Part shown: positions 1 to 12,200 of the stretch, in pieces
How the letters are laid out: each line of letters opens with the position of its first letter
How positions within the stretch are numbered: position 1 is the stretch's first letter
Assembly (NCBI GenBank): GCA_030141605.1
Contig: JAQGDQ010000108.1
Span: forward strand, 126,001 to 190,000
Source of the DNA: Tubiluchus corallicola
Lineage: Eukaryota > Priapulida > Priapulimorpha > Priapulimorphida > Tubiluchidae
Reading direction: 5' to 3'
Length of the DNA stretch: 64,000 bases
The notes under the pieces: model-generated
What the model saw: only the letters and a program-made list of their open reading frames with translations
What the model was told of the DNA's origin: nothing
Database searches by the model: none
Made by a program: the position numbers and the translations under genes

Positions 1-907
1 CACTGCGTAGTTTTAATTGCGACTGAAAGTTGATGAACGGATAGACGACGCGAGTGAAAGAAGTAATTTAGACAATTTTAATTATTACTGATGTATCGTT
101 CAGTGTAGCAGTTATAAAAGAACTGCAAAACCTTCTCAACCGGTAATTAAGCCTAAAACGTTTTAAGCGACTTATGTTTATATACAACTTTACCCTAGTT
201 ACTATTACCTTTTACACTGAAAATAGTATCATCACGGGAAAGGAGCAGCAACAAGCTGACAAACCATCTAGGCTGTGCTTATTATATTAATCTCGACGCG
301 AGCGTTACTAAGTACACTTTTGGTCATGAAAGGAAAATCATTATTACGAAACATGAAAACTAATCGGTAGCCAGGCGATTAGATCTCAATCGGCAGTTGG
401 TATCCAGGTAATTCTTTATTAATAATTAACACATCATGGAAATTGAGCATCGTCACTGCTACGTATAATGGGATTTCACTCTTGTGGTGCTTTAGCAAGA
501 GGATCAGTGTGGGATATTTACATTTGGCAAGCGTGCCGGGTTATGTTCGTGTAAGCTTATTTATTCTACGATTTTATGCTACAATTTCCAAAGTGTTCTG
601 TTGTCGTTGTCGTCATTGAAAAGCACAGCTTTTATCTTAACTTTGATTTAACTGTAAATTTTCTCTTTCACGATATTTCTGTTGTGTATAAATAGTGTGA
701 TGTTACGTTTTTACACATACTTAACGATATTATGGTATTCAGGTATTATGTCACTATGCGGTATAGTGTCACAGTAATAACCAAATTATTTGTTCATTAC
801 GATCTGTCCTATACTCACCATCGTATACTCACGTTTAGTTAAATATTTTAACTCGTGACTATTCCGCTCGAATGTAGTAACAATAGCACAGGCAAAAATG
901 GCACAGG

Positions 908-1846
908 AAAAATGGCATGGTAAAAATGGCACGTGTTATTTTAATACAAATAGTTTCTGTAATTTAACTAAAATGCGCTTAGTAAGAAGCGGACTTTATC
1001 CAAGGTGACAAAATCCTAAACATGTTCATCAGACAAGCGAACATACAAAAATATAGCTGTATAAGTATTATATAGACTAGCAAAGGATTAGGCAGAAAAT
1101 AATCAACAATGCACAAACATTCCACATGTTTTTCTACATTTCTTTAACAATTTGGCAGTGACAAAAAGACTGACAAATACATGTATTTACGTGCGAAGTC
1201 AGATTATAGGGCTATATTAATGTACAATCAAAGATTACAGACAGCGTTACACAGTTTTCCAAGCGAGAGAAACTGAAACCTGCATCCATATCGTAGTTTT
1301 GTCCTGGTGGAGATTAATTAATCTATCTCGTAGCCAAGTCCTCTTTTTTCAGAGCTTTGACACACTGACAGTCCCTCTGAGACATCCACGAAGCACTTCA
1401 CGAATTTTTTTATGTGGCGTTTAGTCAAATCTTGTGAAAAAGGAACAGGCGAAAAAACGCCTTGTTTTGACAGTTTTCACGCACTCCTCCTGTCAAGGAG
1501 TCTGATTCAAAATGCATTTTTGTCCCCACATCCACAAACCTTCACAACTTTTCGTGTAAAGCAGTTAAGTAGTTTTTGCGCAATAGACTTACTGCTGTAT
1601 AAAAGATAAAAACAACCAACCAACCAACCAACTAACCAACCAACCAAACAAACAAACAAATAAACAAACAAACAAACAAACAAATAAATACTGACAAACA
1701 AACAGCATTGACGCAAAATAATTATCCCCCACTATAACCATAACTTTAAACTAATATTTTGTAAGCGTGCCATTTTATTCCTATTTTTCCATTTATGCCT
1801 CTTTCCTGTGTTATTTTTTTCGTGCCATTTTTACCACGCCATTTTT
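908..1846. repeat. Segment bounded by 26-bp inverted repeats
   Basis: The left arm (908-933) and right arm (1821-1846) are reverse complements with one mismatch in 26 bases. Both are built from the word AAAATGGCAC and its relatives. Degraded extra copies of the word extend outward on both sides (from about 884 and near 1766). The interior is about 890 bp with no recognisable transposase. A non-autonomous DNA transposon or a fold-back minisatellite pair are both possible. I saw no clear target-site duplication. Confidence 0.5.
1611..1690. repeat. AACC/AAAC tetranucleotide microsatellite
   Basis: A run of AACC units grades into AAAC units with a few substitutions. Simple repeat; the open frames read through it are artefacts. 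Confidence 0.9.
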
Positions 1847-1916
1847 ATTGTGCAACTATTGACTCACAGTTGAATCTCATCTTTGGTAAACTGGCGAGTA
1901 TGTCTGAATGGTGACC

Positions 1917-2056
1917 GGTAATAAAGTCACAGAAAAAAAACACAATTTCGGCTAGGGTTAGGGTTAGGATTATGGTTAGGGGTTAGCGTTAGGGTTAGGG
2001 TTATTTCATTTTTCCTGTGACTTTTTCTGACTTTTTTACCTGTGACTTTATTACCT
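1917..2056. repeat. Small inverted-repeat element with a TTAGGG-like core
   Basis: GGTAATAAAGTCACAG at the left is matched by its exact reverse complement CTGTGACTTTATTACC at the right (about 2040-2055). Between them lies a degenerate TTAGGG array (about 1953-2005) with variants such as GGATTA and GGGGTTA. The structure resembles a MITE carrying a telomere-like tract rather than a chromosome end. A second element with the same plan but different arms lies near 6635-6755. Confidence 0.6.
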
Positions 2057-2170
2057 GGATTACCTGGAATATTCTGCAAGCTGTCGGTATCATTGTCATC
2101 TAAAAGCTAAGAATTATTTTTGAATTATATGCACATGCCACCTAAAAGCTAAGAATTGTTTGTTAATTTA

Positions 2171-2198
2171 TTGGGAAGCTCTTACTATAGCTTCCCAA
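2171..2198. repeat. Perfect 10-bp stem palindrome
   Basis: TTGGGAAGCT (2171-2180) and AGCTTCCCAA (2189-2198) are exact reverse complements separated by eight bases. It is followed by short repeats of ATGACATAGACCA to about 2262. Function unknown. Confidence 0.5.
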
Positions 2199-3059
2199 TG
2201 ACATTGACGATGACATAGACCAATGACATAGACCAATGACTTCCCGATGACATAGACCAAGATAGACTGCATAGTATTTTTTATCGATTTCTCGTCAACA
2301 CACATGTAAATGTTTAAATCTTCTTAATCAAATAGTTTATAATACTGAAATCATGGACATCAAGTAGAATATAATTTGAAGGCAGCTAGTTAATAAACCA
2401 CATAATATACACAAGCAGAAAGAAGTAGAATGGAAGTTGACGACAGGCACTTGTTTCAATTTTGTGACAGCAAGTTTCAAATTATTGCTTATGCAGCTGT
2501 TTGCATGTGAACTAAAATCGTTCTGATTTGTTTAATCTCGATTTCATCTTTATCGGAATTTCTTTATTATAGCTGGAACATCATGACAACACATTATGAC
2601 GCCATAATTAGGGCTTTAAACTAAATAAGAAATGATTGTCCATCCATTCTATTTGTATGAAAAAAATTGTTGCGGCTACCATAACAATATGCACGCACAT
2701 GTGCTGATATTGTATTTCCATAATTCTCGGATTTGTACCATTATCGAGTAACTTCTTTTTTGCTAATAATTGGAATGTATTATATCGGAATACATTCGAG
2801 CTAACGTTCGAATTGCATCATAATTATACTGTTGCTCTATGATGTGAACTGACGTCATATGAATCTACATTGTGCGCAATAAATAAGATTCCACATTCCA
2901 CGCTTTGGTGTAACATTGACAACTTGACATAAGACCATCCTGGTCTTTACATTAGTTTGATTTTGTTCACAATTTATAGCAAAAACTCTATTAACGTTTA
3001 TTGTCGACTTTTTACAGGTTGAGTTTTGTCAGTGTGCGACATGCAAGTTCCCTTTTGGC

Positions 3060-5931
3060 ATGAATCCAAAATATTTTGCTGTGCACAAACCAAAAATGGC
3101 AAGACAGAATCTTAAACAGTTAAACAAACCGAAGATGGGGACGACTCATTACAGTCACTTTTACACCATTCTCACTTGCCACATTATCGTGAACGTTATT
3201 GGGTTTCATGGTGCTCATACCATAACTGATGTTTCAAAAGTCGTTTGCCAGAGATCTTGTCTGCAAACAGGAACGATAGTCAACAGATGGGACAGCAATG
3301 GTGTTCTAACGGAAAATGAATGTTTTGTAACGGATTGCGAGCGCCCCTTGCTAACCTGGTTAGGTATGAACGCAAAGCTAAATGTTAATTTATACCACAC
3401 ACATTTGTTTAGTGCCGTTCTACTTTCAGGTAGGCCTACTCAGTAGAAAGCTTTTGTCACCAACAGGTTTTAGAAAATAGTTGTTATAAATGCTGAGATG
3501 TCTGTCTAGAAACATTCTAATGGAAAGGTGCCTTATGCCGCTAAAGCAAGTTGATTTTTTATGCCCATATGCGTGATTGCTGTCTAGAAACATTCTAATG
3601 GAAAGGTGCCTTATGCCGCTAAAGCAAGTTGATTTTTTATGCCCATATGCGTGATTGGCTTCAAAACGTTGTTTATTTTACTACACTTTTACAAAAGTGT
3701 TTTTATACGTACATTTACTGTTAGCTGGTGACTGACCTAGGTCGCTGTTTTTGTTGGCTTTTGATTTTTTTAAATTTTTCAAGCTACGGCTCCAGTTGAG
3801 TGACCTGATAGCAGATATGTTAGATTCACTAACAATAATTACTGAATGAACAATAATCTTAAGAAAACCAAAAAATACAAAAAAAAACTTAGGAGTGTCG
3901 GTTGCCATTTGTTCCTTGTTTAAAATAGTGCAACTTTGCATCTAATATGTTCCTGACTTGCTAATATGATACAGAATTCACTTCTGTCTTGTCACATAAT
4001 AATTCTTATAATTTAGAAAAAAATGTGGCGGCTACGAAATTCCTTGCAAAACTTATAGTTATGTTAGGGCGCTCTTGTAGAAATTTATAAATGTGCAAAT
4101 TAGAATAAGGAAGACATACAACAACCAAAAACCTGAAAGTGTTTTGGCTATCGGGTGAAAGAAATTAGCCGCAGCTTGGATTTTAATAGGCAAAATTTTA
4201 TATCCATATAAAACAACAAAAAGACGCCGCCAAATCTGTATTAATCGTGAAACATCTAAATTTAGATTTGGATCAATATCAAGATTTCTTCAAAACATCT
4301 TATTGTTAAAATATATCGCTTCCATGACTAATTACTCATGACAGTTTCTGTTTATATCTTTTGTTTTTTTATGATTATTGCCTCTATAGTCACTGGCAGT
4401 TTCAAAACAGTGTTTTGGTTAGATCTCAAATTATGTAGAGTGGGAAAAGATGAATGGTAAATTATATCGCAAGAAATTTTCCATATTAAGTTATGGTACT
4501 TGGTTATCCAATTACCCGTTTGAAAGACTTATGCAATTGAAAAAGAAAATCCTTAATAATTTAAAATATTTATGCCACCTGGGAAAAGGGCACTGCATGG
4601 CCATCCCAGTGTACACCACTGTCCCACCATAAAGCGCATTATTAATATTCCTAACGATATGAAGTAATTTATACTTTTGCTGAATTAGCAAAGTGCGTTA
4701 CAGATGCTCTGATTGTTTTTCAAATTTTACGAAATGTTATTTGTAGTTGTTATAAGTTGTTTATTGTTAAAATGGCTTCGCCTAATGATCATCGTGGGAG
4801 TTTAATTTTGCAAGTTTTGTGCATAGCATTACTGCTCATACAGTCTTTGTTTGCAGTAAGACAGCATGCAAAATTGTGCTTTAATTTTTTTTCACACCTG
4901 ACGATGACTACAAGTGTGCAGCAGAAACTTGTGATTATTAAATAAAAAATGATAAAAATTGAAATTGGCAGTTATTGTGAGATATTTAACAAATTGACAC
5001 CGTTCTTGCTATATTAAGAATCTAAAAGCTTTCTCCATAACCGCAATAATGTTGTTTACTTGCAGAACATTCCGGAAATCAGACAACTGAGTTCCAAGGC
5101 CCGAATTCTGGCAGAACTGTATCATTTGGTAACGGGAATGACACCAGTAATAAAAGTAACCACACTCTACCCATCAAGAGTGTTAACCACACTCTTTCCA
5201 CGAAGGAAACCACGGACACTCCCTATATGAACAAAAACAGCAACCATGGCTGCACTTGTAGCTGCAAGACACCTAGGGCTGATCAAACGCAGAGGTGCGC
5301 AAAACCAGCTTGTAACAAGAAACATGAAAACAGTAATACGAAACAAACGTGTTTCAAAAGCGACAAAAAAGATGGCAAGCTAAGCGAAAATGTTGTTAAT
5401 CGTGAGCAAGATTATAAGATTTCCAAAACGGGCGACCAAGATACTTGCCCGTGGAATAATACGAAGGTTAGTGATGAAAACACTAAAACTGGCAGCTTAA
5501 AACAAAAACATACAACAAATGCTAATAACAAAGTGAATATAGATGACACGAAAATCGACAAATCGGAACAAGGAGGTAACGTTTCTATTGAAGCAAAAGC
5601 GGTTGCAAGTGATAAAGTTGCTCAGTATAGTATTATGCAGCAAATAGATCGAGAAAAGTGGTTGCAGCTTCATCTGAAAACAGGCGATAAAAGCAGCTCT
5701 GGATTAGAAAAGAAAAGGATGAATAGCAAGCCTTCTTCTAAGCCTGAAAATTCTCCATCACCCGTTGAAGATAGAACTAATAATTTGCTAACGCTGAATC
5801 AACATCTTTTGAGAGAAATAGCTGAAATACGATCGGAATGTTGTGGCGAGAACGAATCGTTTAAGTTGAAAAGCTTTGGGAAATACATTATTTCACGTAA
5901 GCCTTTTTGGCACAACTTGACGTTGGCGTAG
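3060..5931 (+). CDS. Unrecognised two-exon gene, possible secreted protein with Asn/Lys-rich tail
   Basis: I do not recognise the product. Two exons are proposed: 3060-3363 (the exon may open at the acceptor ending at 3017) and 5066-5931. The donor TTAG|GTATGA leaves phase 1. The acceptor TTTACTTGCAG resumes in phase 1, giving 389 codons plus stop. The first exon contains a hydrophobic stretch after Met26 (start of TTHYSHFYTILTCHII) that could be a signal peptide. A four-cysteine stretch (CQRSC ... ECFVTDC) follows. The second exon is hydrophilic, rich in Asn, Lys, Ser and Thr, with scattered cysteines (CTCSC) and a short leucine-rich helix near its end (about residues 355-370). It converges on the minus-strand coiled-coil gene, whose stop lies 247 bp away. 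The open frame and splice pairing are seen; secretion is inference. Further 5' exons, or use of a GTAAGC donor near 5898, are possible. Confidence 0.45.
3502..3657. repeat. Exact 78-bp tandem duplication
   Basis: The 78 bases starting CTGTCTAGAAACATTCTAA are repeated head to tail with no visible difference (3502-3579 and 3580-3657). It lies in the intron of the plus-strand gene. The identity suggests a recent duplication or an assembly artefact. Confidence 0.9.
4660..4830. repeat. Dispersed repeat family 2, copy 1
   Basis: This stretch shares a series of words with 46270-46430: GATGCTCTGATT, a TTTTACxxAATGTT segment, AxGATGGCT/AAATGGCT, and CATCG(T/C)GGGAGTTTAA. Similarity is interrupted by indels, so both are old copies. 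No coding capacity is evident. It sits in the intron of the gene at 3060-5931. Confidence 0.5.
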
Positions 5932-6092
5932 AAATTGCTACTACATAATTTCGTTGAGTTTCATAACTTTTGAAGAAATAGATGTTCAGTTAACGAGAAT
6001 TTGTTTAAGAAACGTCTGCTTTTATTTTTACTGTCCCACACGTTGTTTTCGCGTTTTTGTTTATAATGTGTTTACAAAAGCCGTTGGCTACG

Positions 6093-6098
6093 TTTATT
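6093..6098 (-). terminator. Poly(A) signal of the coiled-coil gene
   Basis: AATAAA on the minus strand, about 80 bp past the stop codon at 6178. The spacing fits a short 3' UTR for the coiled-coil gene. Inference from motif and position only. Confidence 0.5.
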
Positions 6099-6177
6099 TA
6101 AAACACGTAATTTAAAAATTCTCATGTTCTTTAAATACGACGAAGCGACAGCTGAACTGATAACAATTTTTCGCTTG

Positions 6178-9100
6178 TTATGGTAAATCTAGATTAGTCG
6201 TTCCTATTTTGGCCATGCTGCTCTTTCGTCGCGGAATAAAGTACGGTATTGTATTTGTGGCAATCCGAATAGCAAACGTTTTTTTATTTATCGGTAAAGC
6301 CATTAAACTATCGTAATCTATGCATATGTCTCGCAGGGTTTCAATATTTTCTATCTCCTCTCGCAAACCATTTACTTCTTCCAATAATGCATCCCTGAGA
6401 ACAACTCTTTTGTTTAATTCTTTTACTACAGTTTCCTGTTTTTCCGTTTCAGCATCATCATCTACGTGGCCCAACTCTTCTGTTAGATGGGTCAAATTTG
6501 CTTCAATTTTCCTCAGTCGTGGAATTGCATCTCTTCGATTAGCGAAATAATCTTAAAAATATAACAAAAGTTGTTGCAGTCATACTAGGTGAAAATTGTG
6601 ATTTGTGTTGACAATCTACACACTTTCGGCTAAAGTTTACAATTCCCCACACACAAGAAATTAGTTCATGAAGCGGATTAGGGTTAAGGTTGGGTTGGGA
6701 TTAAGGTTACGGTTAAGGTTAGGGCTAGGCTATTTATATTGTGTGGGGAATTATAACCTCTCACATTTTTCATATATACAATTCGGCTCACTGCAAACCG
6801 GTATCCAATATTCAACGACAAGGCCTACATACATGTGTGTCAATTAAGCATTTGTGACGAGACTGGAAGACAGACCTGTAAGACGAGGCATCGAACCGAT
6901 AAAGGTGTCGCAGCTACGTTCGAATATGAATGCATCCAAACTTTACATTCTTTACAAGGTAAACAACTACAGTCAATAAGGGGAAAATTATCTCACTGTG
7001 AAAATCGAAACAGTTCATATATCCGTTAAATGACCAGCCTCGGCGCCATTTTTAAGTATCATACAAATACCATTTTAATACCAGGTACTGTTTCAATCAC
7101 ACATTTGACTAGCATTTAATTTCGCTAATTTTGCAAGATATCTCCTAAATTAAAAGTGAGTTTTAGAAAACAACAAGCAACAGGGGACTTTTGGTTTCCC
7201 ACTGACCACCTCTCAGTATGTACAAACAATATTTGAAGTCCTCTGTAATATCACCTATTATGTTCCTAGCTGCTGCCCGAGCTTTTCGGTACAATTCAGT
7301 GTCTGGCGGAGGCGATGGTTCTGGCACTATTTCCTTGGCTACTAGTTCAGCTTTGCCCAGTTCAAGTCTTTGTTGTAGTTGCTGTGAATTGGCTTCTAAC
7401 TCAGTGATTCTAGAACAAACGCCCAACATAAGTGCTGAATAATCAATTTTAAAAGCGCAATTTTAAAAGAAAATTCAAATATTTGTCTTTGTTTGTTCTT
7501 CCGTCGCCTATTTGAATCTCGCTTTGATGCATATATTTTAAAACTTACTCTGTTTTGCAATTCTGAAGTTCATACTGTCATACTAAAAAAATCTCCTGAA
7601 CATGTTAACAAACGTTTAGTTGGAACAAGTCTTGGGACAAACTCTTGGTAAAGCTGCAATAATTAGAGTTGCAGGCTCAATTCGCGTAGATTTTTCTAGT
7701 ATATTATTTACGTGAAAAGCTTCCTTCACAACTATGTTCCCAACTTCATTAACTCCAGGTAGTAAGTCCAGATATAATTTGCGCGTAAATTTATTTTAAA
7801 ATTCGGATTATAGCTGGGGTGTTTCAGGTGTTGTTTTTCCCCATTCTCTGCAGCAAAAGTTTGCAGGAAAAAAATTTCATGTACAGGAAATAATAATTCA
7901 CGCAAGATTTAAGATTCCACAAACTTTGCGAAGGTCTCTGTAATTAAGTATGCTAACATACCCAAATAGGCGATTGCACCCACTCACGTCTTTAGGAGTA
8001 GCAAATTCTTAATTGAAATTTTCAAATAAATTCAAGTTCACTGCGGAGTTATAATTATACCAGTTTTTAACAACCGCTTTCTTCGCACTCCAAAGCATAA
8101 TACAAGGAGAGCATGGTACAGTGCAAGTATCTACAGTATGGAAGTGTGCACACTATGCAAAATCTGTCTGGCAAATTTTTCGGACATAGATTTTTGCTAC
8201 TTTGCGGATGTACAATTTTATTAAACATGTTTTAATTTCCGTGTATAACAAACTCGTAGCGCTCGTCCTTACCAGTGTTTTTGTCACGTATCACCGGGTA
8301 AACGCTTACTCACTTGATTGAAGTTATCCATGACACTGACTGCTGCGCACAAAAACTAGAGCGTGCGGGTTATTTTTTCGCAGACATTTTTACAGTGTGC
8401 GACCTGCAACGGGAGTAACACAGGTAGCAAAAAAAAGTAAAGAAGATTAATAAATTATGAAAGACGAAATCATTAAAACCTTTGTTGCAGCTGCTTAATT
8501 CTCCTACAATGGTACTCATAAGTTTCATCTCTATTGAGAGCAGCTTGAATATTTCCCTTTAGTGTAGTTGTTTCCGTGTTTCTAGCCTCCAAAACCTCGA
8601 CGCATGCGTCATATTCACACTTTAACAAACCCAGTAGTCGCCTGTATGCAGGCCTCGCGTCCTCTATCGTCTGTAAGTAAAAACATGCATGAAAAAATAC
8701 ACCCACTAAAACAGTGGATTCTCACATGGCAAATACTTAGGCCGTTTTAACCAACAGTAAGAATTTTAACCAAAGTACGAGTTGGTAGAAAGACTTCAGT
8801 CATGGGACGAATTCCAAACAAGAAAAGAACGTAGTGCGCTCTGTTCTGAATATAAAACAAAATACGAGGTTTATGACCCACTAAAATTACGTGTTCTTTT
8901 CTCAAATGACTGCAAACATTTTGTTTTAACAAATTGTTTAACATTGGTTCATGTAAAATTATAATACTGGGAAATTATTAAATGATAACTCAAAATGGAG
9001 GAATCCAGGAATCGCAAAGGCAGTAATGGCAACGCGTTTGTAAAGGACATAAAATAAGGCTAAAGCAACATAGACGCACACCAATATATAATAATATATA

Positions 9101-9202
9101 ATATAGGTATTTTTATTGTTTGTTTACCTCTTCAAACAAATGCTGAGAAGCTGTATATTTCTCCCTTAGACTTTCTTCTTCTCCTATCTGCTTCTCATCC
9201 AT
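6178..9202 (-). CDS. Four-exon coiled-coil protein, 279 aa; family uncertain
   Basis: Minus-strand exons are 9202-9128, 8670-8480, 7409-7210 and 6551-6178. Intron phases are 0, 2 and 1, and each donor phase matches the next acceptor. The sum is 840 bases, so 279 residues plus stop. An in-frame stop precedes the Met at 9202. The donor of exon 3 (GAG|GTGGTC) is weak; the other sites are good. The protein is charged and helical. Exon 2 has ARPAYRRLLGLLKCEYDACV, followed by heptad-like coiled coil (IKQLQQRITELEANSQQL) across the exon 2/3 junction. A proline-rich break (PEPSPPP) comes next. A second long helix in exon 4 (ELNKRVVLRDALLEEVNGL) precedes a basic tail. The 'Y-x-LL-x-x-K-x-EYD' stretch resembles the N-terminal domain of TSNAXIP1-type coiled-coil proteins, but this is a weak, recalled resemblance. 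A cilium or sperm role would be speculation. Confidence 0.65.
6635..6755. repeat. Inverted-repeat element with degenerate TTAGGG core
   Basis: AATTCCCCACACA near 6641-6653 is matched by TGTGTGGGGAATT near 6739-6751. The core between them is a diverged GGGTTA/AAGGTT array. It has the same architecture as the element at 1917-2056 with unrelated arms. It lies in the third intron of the coiled-coil gene. Confidence 0.55.
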
Positions 9203-12200
9203 AACTTCTAAAATTTTTCAAAATGTTCTAAGTCGCTTAAAATTGGGCATTATGCGTATTTGGTGTAGGAGATTGATTTGTTGAAGCATCACAATGGCAG
9301 CGTCTTTTTGATCGTCGAATATATCTGTGGATGACGATTTCGCGATTTATGCAGACCTACAATGTTCTAGTAGACTTGCGCCTACTCTAGGCAGTAATAG
9401 CAAGTATACTGGTATGTTAGCGTTCACTGTGTAATAAAGCACTCATTATATGACATGTTACGTAACAAAATACTACATTATATAAGCAAATCACAAAATT
9501 CGCCATTATGAAAGAAATTACATATCATTACACATTTGTAATAAACCAGAATGTAACAAAAACCGTGCACTATGTAGCAGAATAACGTGGGTTGGGTCAT
9601 GATTTGTGCCTAGGTCTTGTCAAGGTCTGGATGTCAAGATTATTAGACAAAGTCAGTTTTTTTTCTTTTCAAGATGTGAGTCCATCTCGATCTGTTTTAC
9701 TGACTTGTCAGAGGTGTGATCTCTCCGAGCCTGACCTGTCAGAGGTCTGCTTTGGCTGCATTTGTCTTACACACAGATAGATATTTTTGGATCCGGTACG
9801 AATTGCTAGTTTTTGGTTAATGGTTATGTTGTTGGGGCAAGTTATTGCAACCAGTAAGTTCCATCGCAAGAAGTTGAAATCTCACACACACATGTAGCGT
9901 CCTATGGATTATAAGGAGGCCATATAGGGGTCCAATTTTTCCATTTAGATTTCTGACAGATTTTCACAAAGCCGTCACTAACTTAACGACGTCGTTATTA
10001 ATAGTTAAGTGAATGTGATAACCACGTCGTTAATTTAGTGATGGCTTTGTGAAACCGGCCCCTGGGCAGACCTGAGACGGATCAGATATCAGACAGATCA
10101 AACGAAAGACTTGCCACGCACCACTGACAGATCAGATTTCAGACTGATGATGTCAGGTCAGACTACAAACAGACCAGCCACAGAGCAGATCTCTGATAGA
10201 TCAGACTTTAAACCAACTAGACCTGCGAAAGAGCAGCCATAAATCAAACCAGAGGCGGGCCCACTTCTAGAACAAAAAAAAACTGAGCAAGCCCAATGCT
10301 CAGACAAGAGTGAGAGTATGACAAAACCCAACCATAGACTAGAGCAACCTGTTACACCACGCATCAATTTTGTTACATAATGATTGTTACATAATGACGT
10401 AACATTAGTTGACGAATTTTGTGTTTTGCTACGTAACGCAACAGTTTGTGTTACGTAATATTGCATTGTTACATAATGGGCCTTTTGTTACATAGTAAGC
10501 CTTAACAATGTTACAGTTTGTTTGAATCCGTTTGGCGCTCATCAGGCGCCGCATGTTATGTGTCGTTCTTGCTCCTATTATTTCTCCTATTCACTTTTGT
10601 TTTCGTTTTATTATTGTGGCGAACCTTTTCGCAATAATTTTCACGACGGGTATTTTTAATTATTAGACAAACAAGTTTCTTGTTGCAATTTCAGGTGGCA
10701 CCACTTCCATTTCTAAAAAGATCGTGGTCTCATATTCATCGTAAACGAATGGCTCATCTTCCTTGACGTCGTTTCTTGTTTCGCCTGAAGCCGTGTCTCA
10801 TTATTCTCTGGGTAACTCGACACCACTTGTTCGTCAGCGACTCTGCACGGATGCAAACAGATCGTAATTACTGCCAGAATCAGGAATCTGACACGTAGAT
10901 TAATAAGCAGACTGCTCGTAATTCTAGTTTGATGGTCGCGCAATATGAAACCCTTTACGGAAATGGAAGGAACAATGACAGTTTTAACTATCTATGGGGT
11001 TTCTTGCAGTGGATTAGTTTGAATGCCATGTGTATGTAAGCAGCGCGAGGTCAGTATTAGTTGTTTATTAGCTAGTGATGGCTAGTTAGTTTGAATTATA
11101 GGTATTGATTTAAATTCAATTATATTCATTTTAATTTTAGTCGTGCTTTCGTGGAGTAAGTTTAAATAATGCAAATACGCTGTTTTGTGCCCTTTACTAT
11201 TACAGATTCAGTTAATAAACTGACTAATAAATTAATTAGACATTTGCTGCTCGTCTGTTTATCTTATTGATCAATTTGATGAGAGGTAGACTGACGCCTG
11301 ACGCCAGACACAGTGACTCACTGATGACGGACCGACTAACTGTTTGGTTCACTAAGAAGTTATTATAAATAACGAAACGATCGGCCAACTGACTAACCGA
11401 ATGACCAGCTGCTTGTCTCATTGACTATGTTACAGTCTCGTACTTGATTAGCATCAAGTAGCTGACAAATAGAATTATTATTTATAGGCTGTTTGGCTAA
11501 CAACAACTGCAGTCAACAACTGATTCACGTAACACAACAACATAATCCATTAGAAACACAATGAAGATGCATTATGTCTACCCAGCACTTGCTTCCGGAC
11601 ATTTTCTACGAAACTTGATTCCTGTGACACAAAACGTTAATTAGACTGTTCTCATTCGTATTCGTCTTTTAAGGTGGAAATCAAAGAATGTCCTGCTGAG
11701 TCTGCTTGACTGACGAAATTCTGACGAGTAAGAAACAATGAATAAGATCCCGAGGTCTCGGCATAATCAGATCAGTTCACTCACCGCAGAAATACTACGA
11801 GGATGAACGTACAATTTTTGACGTTGCAGAAGTTGCAGATTCTGATGTTGTAGGCACGAGGCAATGGGTGCTGAGTTTGCATTTGGATAGTTGTAGCGGA
11901 ATATGTTTAATTTCAAAAACAATTTTCTCATTTGAGAAGTTGAACCGTCAGTGTATAAACCATTTTGAACGTACGCACATCCTTCGTCAGTGGAAAAAAG
12001 CCGAAGTGGTGCAGCAGTAAAACCTCTGGCCGTTCATTTACGAAATTAGTAAATTCATTTACTAACTATCCCAGTATTGTGTAACATCGCTACCAATGGA
12101 CCCATCACCCTCCAGCTACCTCTTCTGCACACGTAATCCAATACTATTCCTTAAACCAGTTAACGGATCTGGAGCCTGAACCTTACATGTACAGTGTACA

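Larger units (their letters stand above)
1..3017. other. Non-coding stretch upstream of the first gene
   Basis: I see no convincing coding exon here. The short open frames lack splice context or composition expected of protein. The stretch holds an inverted-repeat pair (908-933 and 1821-1846), an AACC/AAAC microsatellite, a TTAGGG-like tract inside a second inverted repeat, and a small perfect palindrome at 2171-2198. A 16-base word (CTAAAAGCTAAGAATT) occurs twice around 2100-2158. Upstream exons of the plus-strand gene that begins near 3018 could be hidden here, but I could not identify one. Confidence 0.5.

Noticed and set aside
1950-2005. True chromosome end
   Set aside because: The TTAGGG tract is short, degenerate, internal and bracketed by inverted repeats.
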